DNA of 64,000 nucleotides from G965216905 sp965216905 (GCA_965216905.1 OZ244213.1:620001-684000); one strand, 5' to 3'. Counted from the stretch's first letter, positions 22,936 to 31,955 are shown. A program made the numbers and translations. The notes: generated by a model from the letters alone, not told the origin.

Positions 22936-23952
22936 TCACACACGGCGGATCTCCTCGGTTCCGAACAGGCCATAGGGCCGGACCAGCAGTACACCCAGCA
23001 TCACGATGTACGGGACGACCCCGCCAAACCCGATCCCGAGCCACTCGAAGGTCAAGTAGGAGCTGGCCGCCGACTCGGCGAACCCGATGGCGAACCCCCC
23101 GACGATGGCCCCGAGGATCGAGTCGAGCCCGCCCAGGATGATCGCCGGGAAAGCCCGGAACGCGAAGAACGCGGTGAACTGATCGACGCCGCTGGGCCGG
23201 CGAGGGAACATGGAGATGAAGAGCCCGCCCACCGCCGCCATCACGGCACCGATCGCCCAGGCGGTGGCGAAGATTCGGCCGACGCTGATTCCCTGCGCTC
23301 GAGCCGCCTCCTGGTCCCATGCGGTGGCCCGCATCGCCACGCCGATCCGGGAACGGAAGAACCACGCAACCGCCGCCACCAGCAGGACCGTCAACACCAT
23401 CTGGAACACCGTCGTCCAGGGGATCCGGATCCTGCACAACGCCGCCAGATCGGCCTCGAGGATGAACCCGCCTCCTTCACAGCCCACGCCCATCGTCTTC
23501 AGCCCGAACGGGTCGTTCATCGGGCGGGGGTTGATCCCGATGTAGTCGTTGGTGACGGCTCGCCCCATGATGTCGATTCCGAGTGTGACGATCGCAACCG
23601 CGAACAGCGCCTCGCCGACCATCGGGCGCAGGAAGATCCGTTCCAGCACCATCCCCAGCAGCGCGGCGGCGACCAGCGCCAGCACCACCGACGAGCCCCA
23701 CTTGAGCCACGCCGGGGCGTCGCCCATCCAGCGGCCGGGGATATTCACGACCGATGCGAACGAGGCGATGAAGAAGGCACCGGTGGCCGCCAGCGCCCCG
23801 TGGGCGAAGTTCAGGACCTGCGTGGCCTTGAAGATGATCACGAAGCCGAGTGCCAGTACCGCGTAGATGGCTCCCAGGCTGAGACCGTTGACCACCATCC
23901 GCCCGAACTCCGACGGCTCGATGACCCCTTGTGCGAGGACAAGCACCTCCAT
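22936..23952 (-). CDS. livH: Liv-type ABC transporter permease (LivH-like)
   Basis: A 338-residue permease with eight or so hydrophobic helices. The N-terminal block NGLSLGAIYAVLALGFVIIF followed by KATQVLNFAHGALAATGAFF is the LivH signature. The EAA-type motif is RSRIGVAMRATAWDQEAARA near 205-225, and the segment AFRAFPAIILGGLDSILGA near 265 is also typical. It starts 4 bp after the acyl-CoA ligase stop, so the two are translated as one unit. Confidence 0.88.
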   Translation of the reverse strand: MEVLVLAQGVIEPSEFGRMVVNGLSLGAIYAVLALGFVIIFKATQVLNFAHGALAATGAFFIASFASVVNIPGRWMGDAPAWLKWGSSVVLALVAAALLGMVLERIFLRPMVGEALFAVAIVTLGIDIMGRAVTNDYIGINPRPMNDPFGLKTMGVGCEGGGFILEADLAALCRIRIPWTTVFQMVLTVLLVAAVAWFFRSRIGVAMRATAWDQEAARAQGISVGRIFATAWAIGAVMAAVGGLFISMFPRRPSGVDQFTAFFAFRAFPAIILGGLDSILGAIVGGFAIGFAESAASSYLTFEWLGIGFGGVVPYIVMLGVLLVRPYGLFGTEEIRRV

Positions 23953-23956
23953 CCGT

Positions 23957-25840
23957 TCAGCCCCGCGAGCCGTACATGGACTCGATCAGCTCCCCGAACA
24001 TGTCATCCATGGCGGTGCGCTTGAGCTTCTGGGTGGCCGTGAGCTCGCCGTCTTCGTGGTCGAGTTCCTTGGGGATCATCCGAAACTTTCGGATGTGCTC
24101 CACGCGGGCGAACCGCTCGTTGGTTCGATCCACGATCCCCTGCATCAGCTCGATGACCTCGGGCTTCTCGCTCAGGTCCCGATAAGTGGTATACGGGATG
24201 CCTTTGCGGGTCGCCCAGTCGCCCACGGTGTCCATCTCGATTCCGATCAGCGCGGTCAGGTACTTGCGACCGTCGCCGATCACCATCGCCTCTTTGACAT
24301 AGGGCGAGGTCTTCAATGAGTTCTCAATCTCCGAAGGCGAGATGTTCTTGCCGCCCGAGGTGATGATGATGTGTTTGATCCGGTCGACGATTCTGATGTG
24401 GGTGCCGTCCACCCACTCGCCCACGTCACCGGTCTTCAGGTAGCCGTCCTCGGTGAACGTCTCCTCGGTCTGCTCCGGCTTCTGCCAGTAGCCCGTGAAC
24501 ACGCCGGGATGCTTGGTCATCACCTCGCCGGTGTCGGGATCGAGCTTCAGATCGATACCCGGATACGGCTCGCCGACCGTGCCCAGCTTCATCCGACCGG
24601 CGAAGTTGAGGGTGGCGACCGCGGCGTTCTCGGTCATCCCGTACAGCTCGTACATCTCAATACCGAGTCCGTGGAAGAACTCGATCACCTCGGGGGCGAT
24701 GGCGGCGGCGCCGGTGCCCGCCCAACGACAGCGCCGAAGTCCGATCCGTTCGCGAAGGGCTCGGAACACCAGCGGATACCCGAGTGCGTATGCCAGCCGG
24801 CTGGCGAAGGTGTGGGAGCCGCCGTTCGCCGCTCGCTGCCGGCCGACGAAACGCGCCAGCGCCATGCTGCCGTCGAACCAGAGACGCTTGAACCAGGTGG
24901 CGTCCTTTCCCTTGATGAGGATGCTGGCGTGGATCTTCTCCCAGATCCGGGGAACCGCGAAGAACAGCGTCGGCTGCACCTCGCGCAGGTTCTCCTGGAC
25001 GGTTTCGATCGATTCGGCGAAGTTCAGCACGGCACCCGTCGAGGCCATGGTCCACGTCGAGAAGATCCGCTCGGCGACGTGACACAACGGGAGGTAGGTG
25101 AGGATCTGGTCGTGGGGGCCGGGGAGGACGTTTCCCTTCGTCCGGCCTTCCACGTTGATCACCTTGTCGGTACAGAAGGTGAAGTTCCGGTTGGTAAGCA
25201 TGGCTCCCTTGGGGGGGCCGGTGGTTCCGGACGTATAGACGAGGGTCATGACGTCGTCGGCCTCGGCGGACGCCATCACTCGATCGAGGGCGTCGGCATT
25301 CTCCTCGCGGTGACGCCGACCGATGGCCAAGAAGTCGTCCCAGAAGAGAAAACGATCGTCGTCTCGCATGTTGCGGAATCCGCGCGGCTCGACGTGGATG
25401 ATCTTGTCGAGACCGGGGAGCCGGTCGATGACCTCCAACACCTTGTCGGCCTGCTCCTGATCCTCCGCCAGGTGCACCGAAGCTCCGGAATCGGCGAGCA
25501 GGTACTCCACTTCGGCGGCAGGGTTGGTGGGGTACAGGCCGACCGTGATGCCACGGATGGCCACGGTGGCGATGTCGAGGATGACCCACTCCGGTCGGTC
25601 CTCGGAGTGGATCGAAACCCGGTCTCCGACATCGACCCCGAGCGCCATCAACGCGTGCGCGGCCAGCGAGACGCTTTCCCACAGCGTTCCCCACGTGATC
25701 TCCTGCCAGATCCCGTAGTCCTTCTCGCGCATCGCCACACCATCGGGTGTCCGCGCCGCCCGATCGCGAATCAACGCGGCGACGGTGGCATAGCCCGCCC
25801 CGGACGCCGCTTCGTCGCGACGTTCGATGGTCGTGGTCAT
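23957..25840 (-). CDS. Long-chain acyl-CoA ligase (AMP-forming)
   Basis: A 627-residue adenylate-forming enzyme. Motifs in order: P-loop TLVYTSGTTGPPKGAMLT near residue 195, aromatic gate ELYGMTENAAVATLNF near 395, and YLKTGDVGEWVDGTHIRIVD near 490, whose Asp contacts the ribose. The hinge Arg follows in RIKHIIITSGGKNISPSEIE. It is of the long-chain FadD15/FAA type, activating a carboxylic acid to acyl-AMP and then acyl-CoA. It is the first gene of the Liv importer operon, which suggests that the imported compound is trapped as a CoA thioester (inference). Confidence 0.9.
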   Translation of the reverse strand: MTTTIERRDEAASGAGYATVAALIRDRAARTPDGVAMREKDYGIWQEITWGTLWESVSLAAHALMALGVDVGDRVSIHSEDRPEWVILDIATVAIRGITVGLYPTNPAAEVEYLLADSGASVHLAEDQEQADKVLEVIDRLPGLDKIIHVEPRGFRNMRDDDRFLFWDDFLAIGRRHREENADALDRVMASAEADDVMTLVYTSGTTGPPKGAMLTNRNFTFCTDKVINVEGRTKGNVLPGPHDQILTYLPLCHVAERIFSTWTMASTGAVLNFAESIETVQENLREVQPTLFFAVPRIWEKIHASILIKGKDATWFKRLWFDGSMALARFVGRQRAANGGSHTFASRLAYALGYPLVFRALRERIGLRRCRWAGTGAAAIAPEVIEFFHGLGIEMYELYGMTENAAVATLNFAGRMKLGTVGEPYPGIDLKLDPDTGEVMTKHPGVFTGYWQKPEQTEETFTEDGYLKTGDVGEWVDGTHIRIVDRIKHIIITSGGKNISPSEIENSLKTSPYVKEAMVIGDGRKYLTALIGIEMDTVGDWATRKGIPYTTYRDLSEKPEVIELMQGIVDRTNERFARVEHIRKFRMIPKELDHEDGELTATQKLKRTAMDDMFGELIESMYGSRG

Positions 25841-25929
25841 CCCGGGTCCTCCTCAACCAGAGTGCGCCGAGGATAGGCAACGGGTCGGGCGAGCCACGGG
25901 CAAAGCGCCGAATTCGTTACCTTGGGCCC

Positions 25930-26373
25930 ATGCGACACACTTCGGATGACGACCGAGCCATCTCGGTGAGGCTGGTTTCGGAGACGCTCGACCCCGCATC
26001 GTGTCTGGCCCGGGCTGCCGACCCCGCGGCAGGTGCGAGCATCCTCTTCACCGGCACCGTCCGTGACCACTCAGAAGGGCGGTCGGGGGTCACCAAGCTC
26101 GTCTACGACGCGTATGTCGAGCACGTCGAGACATCCCTCGCCACCATCGCCTCCGAGGCATGTGACCGCTGGCCGGTCCTCCGAATCGTGGTGGAGCACC
26201 GCGTGGGAGAGGTGCTCGTCGGTCAGCCTTCCGTTCTGGTGGCGGTGTCCACCGCCCATCGCGGTGATGCGTTCGAGGCGGCTCGGTACGTCATCGATGA
26301 GCTCAAGCGGCGGGCTCCCATCTGGAAGCAAGAGCACTGGCCGGGCGGCAGTGAGTGGATCGAGGGGGCGTAG
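25930..26373 (+). CDS. moaE: Molybdopterin synthase catalytic subunit MoaE
   Basis: A 147-residue MoaE. It has FTGTVRDHSEG near residue 40, the block VEHRVGEVLVGQPSVLVAVS near 90 with the strictly conserved HRxGxxxxG pattern, and the catalytic lysines in ELKRRAPIWKQEHW near 125-138. MoaE transfers sulfur from MoaD to precursor Z to make molybdopterin. ATG 25930 is chosen because the family begins here; the longer open frame overlaps the divergent acyl-CoA ligase. No moaD or other molybdopterin gene is adjacent. Confidence 0.92.
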   Translation: MRHTSDDDRAISVRLVSETLDPASCLARAADPAAGASILFTGTVRDHSEGRSGVTKLVYDAYVEHVETSLATIASEACDRWPVLRIVVEHRVGEVLVGQPSVLVAVSTAHRGDAFEAARYVIDELKRRAPIWKQEHWPGGSEWIEGA

Positions 26374-26512
26374 GGGGCCTCGCTCACCACCATCTCCCCC
26401 GCCCGGCAACCGCCGCAGCGTCGACTCAGGTCGGCTCGCGACGAGCGGCGTGGCCGAGGCGGGCGTCTTGCTGCCGGCGTACCGTGTCCCGGCGGCTACC
26501 TTGAACAGGGAC

Positions 26513-27592
26513 ATGTCGGACGATCTCTTCTCGAAACTGTTCGAGCTCTTCAACGCACCGGGTCCGGTGAACCTCAAGCTGGCCGCCGAGGTCGCTCATC
26601 ATCTCGTCGGAGAGCGACAGCCGGTCGATCCATGGGCGGCGGAGGAACTCCGCGATCTCACCCGGTTGGCCGAGCAGCACATCGCCGAGGTGGCCCCGTT
26701 CCCGGTTCCGACTGCGCCGGACGTCTTGCCCGTCGACGCCCGGGAGTGGACCGATCGCAACCTGGAAGGATTCCGCCTCCTGGCCGAACCGATGTCCCAG
26801 GTTCTCGATGCCGATGCGCTGGCCGGACTCACCGGAGGCGCGCCAATGCTCTCCGCCTTGGGTCCGGCCCTGATCGGCATGCAGGTTGGAACCCTGGCAG
26901 GGTCGCTGGGCCGCTGGGTGATGGCGGGCTTCGATGCCGGTCTGCCGATCTCGGTCGACGGTCCCGTGACCTTCGTCGTACCGACGATCGATCGCTTCGC
27001 GTCGGGCAACGGCTTCGACCCGAGGGACGTCCGGCTGTGGGTGGCCCTGAACGAGTCCACCCATCGGGCCATGTTCCGGGTTTCGTTCACGATGGATGAG
27101 GTGACCGCTCGTCTGGCCTCGTTCGGCGCCGCGGTGCAGATCACTCCCGACAAGCTCGAAGGCCTGATGTCGAGTTTCGACCCGCAAGCCCTGTCGGCGG
27201 ACCCGGCCCAACTCGGGTCGCTCTTCGCCACGCCAGAACTCGAGAACGCCCAACGGCGGATCGCCGGGTTCCTCGGACTGACCGCCGCCTATCGCCGGCT
27301 CCTCGTCGAACGGGCGGCCGGTTCCCTGCTCCCTCGCCTCGACGAGATGGAGCGAGCACGCGATGTCGAACGCGACCTCGGCGACGAGGCGGAGTCCTCC
27401 CCGCTCGCTGCGGTCTTCATCGATCGAGAGGACATCGAACGGGGGCGGCGTTTCTGCGACGAGGTGGAACGGCGGTTCGGAGCGGAGGCGTTGGCCTCGA
27501 TCTGGACCCGTCCGGGTCGGCTGCCGGAGTCGGCGGAGCTCGAGGACCCGGTGGCGTGGGCCGCCCGAGTCTTGCTGGAAGACCTCGACTGA
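26513..27592 (+). CDS. DUF2342 (zinc-metalloprotease-like) protein with altered zinc motif
   Basis: A 359-residue protein of the actinobacterial DUF2342 family, often annotated as zinc-dependent metalloprotease or F420-biosynthesis-associated. The family's HExxH helix appears here as N180-E-S-T-H184 (LWVALNESTHRAMF), so the first zinc-binding His is replaced by Asn. The rest is typical: GLTGGAPMLSALGPALIGMQVG near 105-125, VVPTIDRF near 155, and RRFCDEVERRFG near the end. The enzyme may be inactive or use another metal ligand set. ATG 26513 is the family start. It stands alone, with moaE 139 bp upstream. Confidence 0.82.
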   Translation: MSDDLFSKLFELFNAPGPVNLKLAAEVAHHLVGERQPVDPWAAEELRDLTRLAEQHIAEVAPFPVPTAPDVLPVDAREWTDRNLEGFRLLAEPMSQVLDADALAGLTGGAPMLSALGPALIGMQVGTLAGSLGRWVMAGFDAGLPISVDGPVTFVVPTIDRFASGNGFDPRDVRLWVALNESTHRAMFRVSFTMDEVTARLASFGAAVQITPDKLEGLMSSFDPQALSADPAQLGSLFATPELENAQRRIAGFLGLTAAYRRLLVERAAGSLLPRLDEMERARDVERDLGDEAESSPLAAVFIDREDIERGRRFCDEVERRFGAEALASIWTRPGRLPESAELEDPVAWAARVLLEDLD

Positions 27593-27602
27593 GCGGACCG
27601 GC

Positions 27603-28601
27603 TCAGTCGCAGCCGGATCGAAGGTTCTCGATCTCCCGGACGAGGGTCATCATTCGCATCCGACGCTCGAAGTACGCGCCGAACAACTCCCCCACCGCCT
27701 CGGCCACCGCTCGCTGCTCCGGCGTCCAGTAGCGCTCGACCGTATCGGCGATACCCAGCGTGGCCGTCCACCGTCCGCGTACCGTGATCGGAACGGCCAT
27801 CTCGGCCTTGACCACCGGACACCCGGCACTCGAGCGTCCCAGCGCCCGAACCTCCAACGAGTCGGGGTCACCGATCACCACCGCCTCGCCGGACGTCAAT
27901 CGTTGGTGGGCGCCGGGGAGTTCGTTCCATGGCATCACTTCCAACCACAGGGGAAGACCGCTCTCGCGGGCCTCCGGCGTCGCCGCCACCAGCGCCGTGA
28001 CGGCGTCGGCACCATCATCGACATCGGTGGGCACCGGGTCGACATAGGCGACCGCCGCTCGAAGTGCCTGCCTGAGCGACTCGATCGCCCGCCGCCCCTC
28101 GACCTCGCTCTCACCGACGAGCAACGTTCGAGCGCACGCCACCAGCGCCCGAGAGGTCCTGACCTCGAGGTCGCGCGCCCGGGCAACGGCATCGCTGCGC
28201 ACGCGCTCTGCCTGGTCCTGATCGCGGCGTTGCCACGCTCCACCGATCAGGTCTCCGACCGCCCGAAGAACGGTGATCTCGTCACTCGACCAGGCGCGGT
28301 CGACCCCTGCAAAGACCACCTCACCAACGACCCGATTTCCGGCACAGACCGGAACCCGTGCCTCGACCATGGGCCCATCACAGGAGGACCGTCGGTCGAC
28401 GCGAGCCTCGGACACGATGGAGACCCCATCGTCATCGATCGTCTCGCGCTCGATTGAGATGGCATCGGCGCCGGTCGCCTGGAGGAGGACACGGAGACCG
28501 GGCTCGAGATGGTCGGTGCCGGCCGCCATCAACGTCGTGGCGAAGCCGGTGACCGCCTGGTGGAGGACGTTCAGACGGGCGACGAGATCATGTTCGGGCA
28601 C
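27603..28601 (-). CDS. Tandem GAF-domain protein
   Basis: A 332-residue soluble protein with two GAF-like sensory domains. The first covers about 20-125 (LEPGLRVLLQATGADAISIE, then VPVCAGNRVVGEVVFAGVDRAWSSDEI). The second covers about 160-315 (ARTLLVGESEVEGRRAI, VVKAEMAVPITVRGRW, LGIADTVERYWTPEQRAVAE). No kinase, cyclase or DNA-binding domain follows, so any output must go through another protein. The ligand is unknown. It converges tightly (10 bp) with the DUF2342 gene and lies downstream of the sigma-factor locus, with a 100-bp gap. Confidence 0.72.
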   Translation of the reverse strand: MPEHDLVARLNVLHQAVTGFATTLMAAGTDHLEPGLRVLLQATGADAISIERETIDDDGVSIVSEARVDRRSSCDGPMVEARVPVCAGNRVVGEVVFAGVDRAWSSDEITVLRAVGDLIGGAWQRRDQDQAERVRSDAVARARDLEVRTSRALVACARTLLVGESEVEGRRAIESLRQALRAAVAYVDPVPTDVDDGADAVTALVAATPEARESGLPLWLEVMPWNELPGAHQRLTSGEAVVIGDPDSLEVRALGRSSAGCPVVKAEMAVPITVRGRWTATLGIADTVERYWTPEQRAVAEAVGELFGAYFERRMRMMTLVREIENLRSGCD

Positions 28602-28701
28602 TGCCTTCGAATCGGCCGTGACGCCGAAAACCTTGAATCGACCCAGCCGGTTCGGTGCGACACCTTCGGTCCGCCGAACACCGGTGGCCGGGTCGGGCCG
28701 T

Positions 28702-29643
28702 TCAGTCGAAGAGCCTGCGCCACAACCGGCTGAACATGCCCTCCGCTTGCGGCTGTGGGAGATCGCTCAGCACGCGAGCCTGAAGGTCGAGCGGGAGGTC
28801 CCCGAAAACGGCCACGCCACCGTCGGCGGAGTACCAGGAGTAGGCCGCCGTTCCCGGCCCGAACCATCGCGCATACGAACCCGCCCCGACGTCCACCTCG
28901 GCCACGCCGGGTCCGGTCAGCGACACGGGCCGAGGCGAAGCGAGGATGGTGAACGAGAACAACCCGTCGGAGTAGTACCCGACGACGCCGTTGTCGGACC
29001 ACACGTACACGTCCAGGCGCTCGACACCGGCCGCGGTGGCGGGGAGTCGGGGATCGTCCGGCGCCGGAACCACCTCCAGGTCGGATGGCCGCTCAGACAT
29101 GCCCTCGACGCCGGACTCACCCGGCTCGAACTCGACGAGGCTCATCTCACACCACACGGACCCATCGGCGTTGTAGACGAGGGTCCGGAGCAAGGCACCC
29201 GTGGCCATGTCGAATGACATCTCTGCTCGTTGGACTCCTTCCTCGTCCACCACAGAAACCACCTCGACGTCGCGTCCCGCCATCACCCCGACGGTCGAGG
29301 AACCGATCTCGTAGCGCAGACGTGAGGCGGCGGACGCTCCCAACCCGAGCGCAACGCCACCGGCGTCGCTCGATGCGACCGCGCCGCCGCCCATCTCGAT
29401 CGACGTGCCTTCCCCGACCGACGGGCCGGCAACGAGCACTCCGTTGGCGTGGGCGATCTGCACGACCGAATCGCGGGGGCCGTCCGGTGTCGAGCAACTC
29501 ACGATCTGCTGGGCGGTGTACTCGGCAGCGGCAGCTCGTTCCAGATATGGGGTGAGTGGCTCTTCGGCCCAGGCGGACGTCGCGCCCAGCAGCACGCCCA
29601 TGCCTACCACCGAGGCGGCCGTCACCAATCGGCGCACGATCAT
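28702..29643 (-). CDS. Secreted RseB/MucB-like regulator
   Basis: A 313-residue exported protein. The signal peptide MIVRRLVTAASVVGMGVLL ends near ATSAWAEE. The mature part begins with an ALxR-like helix (PLTPYLERAAAAEYTAQQIV), followed by strands of the LolA/RseB type (RYEIGSSTVGVMAGRDVEVV, MSFDMATGALLRTLVYNADG), and a C-terminal MucB/RseB-like part. RseB proteins hold the anti-sigma factor in an inhibited state until envelope damage occurs. ATG 29643 overlaps the anti-sigma stop by 4 bp, which supports this role. No zinc-binding motif. Confidence 0.7.
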   Translation of the reverse strand: MIVRRLVTAASVVGMGVLLGATSAWAEEPLTPYLERAAAAEYTAQQIVSCSTPDGPRDSVVQIAHANGVLVAGPSVGEGTSIEMGGGAVASSDAGGVALGLGASAASRLRYEIGSSTVGVMAGRDVEVVSVVDEEGVQRAEMSFDMATGALLRTLVYNADGSVWCEMSLVEFEPGESGVEGMSERPSDLEVVPAPDDPRLPATAAGVERLDVYVWSDNGVVGYYSDGLFSFTILASPRPVSLTGPGVAEVDVGAGSYARWFGPGTAAYSWYSADGGVAVFGDLPLDLQARVLSDLPQPQAEGMFSRLWRRLFD

Positions 29644-30113
29644 GGCTGGCCACCGGCGCTGAGATCGACCGCGACGACCACCTTCATCGGGGTGAGGCCG
29701 ACCTCGGCCGACGAGCGTGCGACGAAGGGCACCGACAGGTGCTCGGGTGTGATCGTGGCGACGGGCTCCGGGGCGAGCAGGGAACCGCCCACGACCATGA
29801 CCGCCACGGTGGCAGCTGCACCGGCCCACGCCGTCCACCGCCGATAGAGGGGGGCGGCGGGCTTCGAGATGCCCACCGATCGGTCCGGGACGACGGGAGG
29901 CCGCAGGGCAGGCGGCAGCTCCAGGGAGGGCAGTCCCCGGACCGCGGCGCGGACGATCGACAGGTCCTCCAGATCCTCTCGGCACCGCGAGCACCCGGCC
30001 AGGTGAGTCACGATCGTGTCGCGTTCGGACCGATCGATCTCTCCATCCAGGTATGCCGAGAGCAGCGCGCCGAGGTGCGCGCCCGGGTGTGACTCCGCCC
30101 CGTGCCCGCTCAC
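29640..30113 (-). CDS. Zinc-finger (ZAS) anti-sigma factor, membrane-spanning
   Basis: A 157-residue anti-sigma factor. The N-terminal ZAS domain has H37-x3-C41-x2-C44 (THLAGCSRCRED), preceded by LLSAYLDGEIDRSER. One membrane helix lies near 93-112 (AWAGAAATVAVMVVGGSLL). The outer part is short (about 45 residues). It would hold the ECF sigma factor encoded 40 bp upstream inactive at the membrane until a signal arrives, probably via the RseB-like protein downstream. Confidence 0.85.
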   Translation of the reverse strand: MSGHGAESHPGAHLGALLSAYLDGEIDRSERDTIVTHLAGCSRCREDLEDLSIVRAAVRGLPSLELPPALRPPVVPDRSVGISKPAAPLYRRWTAWAGAAATVAVMVVGGSLLAPEPVATITPEHLSVPFVARSSAEVGLTPMKVVVAVDLSAGGQP

Positions 30114-30153
30114 ATCGTCCTCGAGGGCTTGCTCACCCAGACCATGCCGATGC

Positions 30154-30657
30154 TCACCCCAGCCGTTCCCTCAGCATCTTCCGCCCCCGATGAATCCGAC
30201 TCCTGACGGTGCCGATCGGGACTCCGGTGGCACCGGCGATCTCGTCGTAGCTGAGGCCGACCACGTCGCACATGACGATGGCCTCCCGGAAGTCGATCGG
30301 GAGATCGAGGAGCGCTTTCTGGATGTCCTCACCCAGCCGCATGCCGTCGAAGACGTCGTCGGCACCGGGACTCGACCAGGATGCGTGACGGTCGGGTTGC
30401 TCCGGCAGGGGTGCGGTGGGCCGGCGGTTCCGTCTCCGCACCTCGTCGAGGAACGCGTTTCGAGTGATCCGCCACAGCCAACCGTCGAACGACCCGGGTT
30501 CGTACCGGGCCAGCCCTCGCTCCACCCGCAACAGCACCTCTTGGGCGAGGTCGGCGGCATCGTGTGGATCGCCGGTGAGGCGATACGCGAAGTTGTAGAT
30601 CTTCCGCCCATGGGTCCGCGCGACTTCTTCCCAGGTTCTTGGATGTGCCTCGCTCAT
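30154..30657 (-). CDS. ECF sigma factor (SigE/RpoE-like)
   Basis: A 167-residue ECF sigma factor. Region 2 is about 16-85 (RLTGDPHDAADLAQEVLLRV, then FDGWLWRITRNAFLDEVRRR) and region 4 about 110-165 (ALLDLPIDFREAIVMCDVVG, SYDEIAGATGVPIGTVRSRI), the helix-turn-helix recognising the -35 box. It follows tatA by 41 bp and precedes its anti-sigma factor. The set resembles the SigE-RseA locus of mycobacteria, where a tat gene also lies nearby. Confidence 0.9.
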   Translation of the reverse strand: MSEAHPRTWEEVARTHGRKIYNFAYRLTGDPHDAADLAQEVLLRVERGLARYEPGSFDGWLWRITRNAFLDEVRRRNRRPTAPLPEQPDRHASWSSPGADDVFDGMRLGEDIQKALLDLPIDFREAIVMCDVVGLSYDEIAGATGVPIGTVRSRIHRGRKMLRERLG

Positions 30658-30698
30658 CGAGGCTCACCGGGGGAACGTCGGCGGGCGCCGGAGAGTTC

Positions 30699-30893
30699 CT
30701 ACTGATCCTTGACGCTGGTGTCCGTCTGCTCCGGGAGATCGGATTCCTCGCCGGCTCCCTCTTCCATGCCGCGCCGGAACTCCTTGGCGGACGATCCGAG
30801 CGAGCGCGCCAGCTCGGGCAGCTTCCGGGCACCGAACAGCAGCAGGACGATGACCAGGATGATCAGCATCTCGTTGGGCTTCAGTCCAAACAC
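30699..30893 (-). CDS. tatA: Sec-independent translocase subunit TatA
   Basis: A 64-residue TatA/E-type protein. It has a short N-terminus, a single membrane helix (EMLIILVIVLLLFGARKLPE, with the conserved FG-x-x-K-L-P hinge), an amphipathic helix LARSLGSSAKEFRRG, and an acidic tail. TatA forms the pore for folded proteins with twin-arginine signals. tatC is not in this window. It heads the transcript with the sigma-factor genes. Confidence 0.9.
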   Translation of the reverse strand: MFGLKPNEMLIILVIVLLLFGARKLPELARSLGSSAKEFRRGMEEGAGEESDLPEQTDTSVKDQ

Positions 30894-31001
30894 GCGGTCC
30901 TCCTCGTGCCGTCAGCATAGCCGTGCCCTCCATTCACGGATCGAAGGCTCTGCCAACCCTTAGACGCCGCAAACTCAGGTTTGGTTCCGGCTCCCACTCC
31001 G

Positions 31002-31955
31002 TCAGGACAAGGCGGTGGCGTCGACCATCTGCTGGAGCCGCTCCCGAGACACGAAACGAATACGCGAATCACGTCGTTCCCGCTCGTAGATGCCGAACGG
31101 CGCATACTTCTCGGAGACGAACAGTCCCCGGTCCGCCCCCGACATCGAGAACTCGCTGACGAATCGGTCCACGTCACGCTCGTCGATCTCCGGATGCTCT
31201 CCTTCGAGATGCGGGAGCCCGGAGATGAACGTCCGGACGCCACCCTTGACCGCGTTGAAGGTACCCAACCTCGACCCGGGAGCGACCTCGTAGCCGAGCA
31301 GGCGGAGCATTCCCGTGACGAGCTCGATCGCACCCATTGAATCGGGGTCGATGCCCTGCGCCCGCAGGCCGGTCTCGATCGCCTTGGGCAGCCGGATCTC
31401 ATCACCGAGCGGAGCCAGCTCGTCGCCTCGATCGGTCGTCGCCAGATCCGGAGCCTCGAAACCCTCCTCCTCGGCGACCTCGAGCGGGTCTCGGGCGTAC
31501 CGGGAGATGTTCAGCATCGACGGCATCTCCATCTTGGGAGGGAGCGAGCCAGGGGTGTCGAGCTTGTGGCTCCCCACCTCATACCGATCACCCCGGCCGG
31601 CGAAGACGACCACCCGCTCGACCATCTCCAATGGAAGGGTGTGTCGCTTCTCCCGCATCACCTCCACCGCCTCTTGAACGAGGAGGTCGGCCAGCACGTC
31701 ATCGCCGTCCTCGGGGAAGGGTACGTCGAAGGTCACGTGCGCCTCACGACCGGTGACGGTCAGGTCGGCCACGCGCGGCCTTGGCACCGTCGGGTCCGCC
31801 ACCACCGCTGGCGCCGGAGCCGGTGCCCCCCTCCGCCGCGAGGGGAGGTCGATTCCGGTCTCCTCGGCGAGCTGCTGGCGCTTTCGATTCATCCACACGG
31901 CCAGGACGATCAATACGATCGCCACGAGGATGATCAGCACACCCGGGTTGTCCAC
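31002..31955 (-). CDS. Membrane-anchored hypothetical protein
   Basis: A 317-residue protein with one N-terminal membrane helix (GVLIILVAIVLIVLAVW, about 5-21) and a long cytoplasmic part. The middle holds strands and helices (VAGRGD-like VVVFAGRGDRYEVGSHKL). The C-terminal 110 residues (MGAIELVTGMLRLLGYEVAP, then DRGLFVSEKYAPFGIYERER and IRFVSRERLQQMVD) recall the layout of Mrr-like nuclease-fold domains but without the D...ExK catalytic residues. I do not recognise the family with certainty. It is monocistronic as far as can be seen; whiB lies 72 bp upstream, reading the same way. Confidence 0.55.
   Translation of the reverse strand: MDNPGVLIILVAIVLIVLAVWMNRKRQQLAEETGIDLPSRRRGAPAPAPAVVADPTVPRPRVADLTVTGREAHVTFDVPFPEDGDDVLADLLVQEAVEVMREKRHTLPLEMVERVVVFAGRGDRYEVGSHKLDTPGSLPPKMEMPSMLNISRYARDPLEVAEEEGFEAPDLATTDRGDELAPLGDEIRLPKAIETGLRAQGIDPDSMGAIELVTGMLRLLGYEVAPGSRLGTFNAVKGGVRTFISGLPHLEGEHPEIDERDVDRFVSEFSMSGADRGLFVSEKYAPFGIYERERRDSRIRFVSRERLQQMVDATALS

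Noticed and set aside
21301..24024. A 907-codon open frame on the plus strand
   Set aside because: Antisense to livK, livM and livH, which have clear family motifs; composition is low-complexity Arg/Asp/His/Gln.
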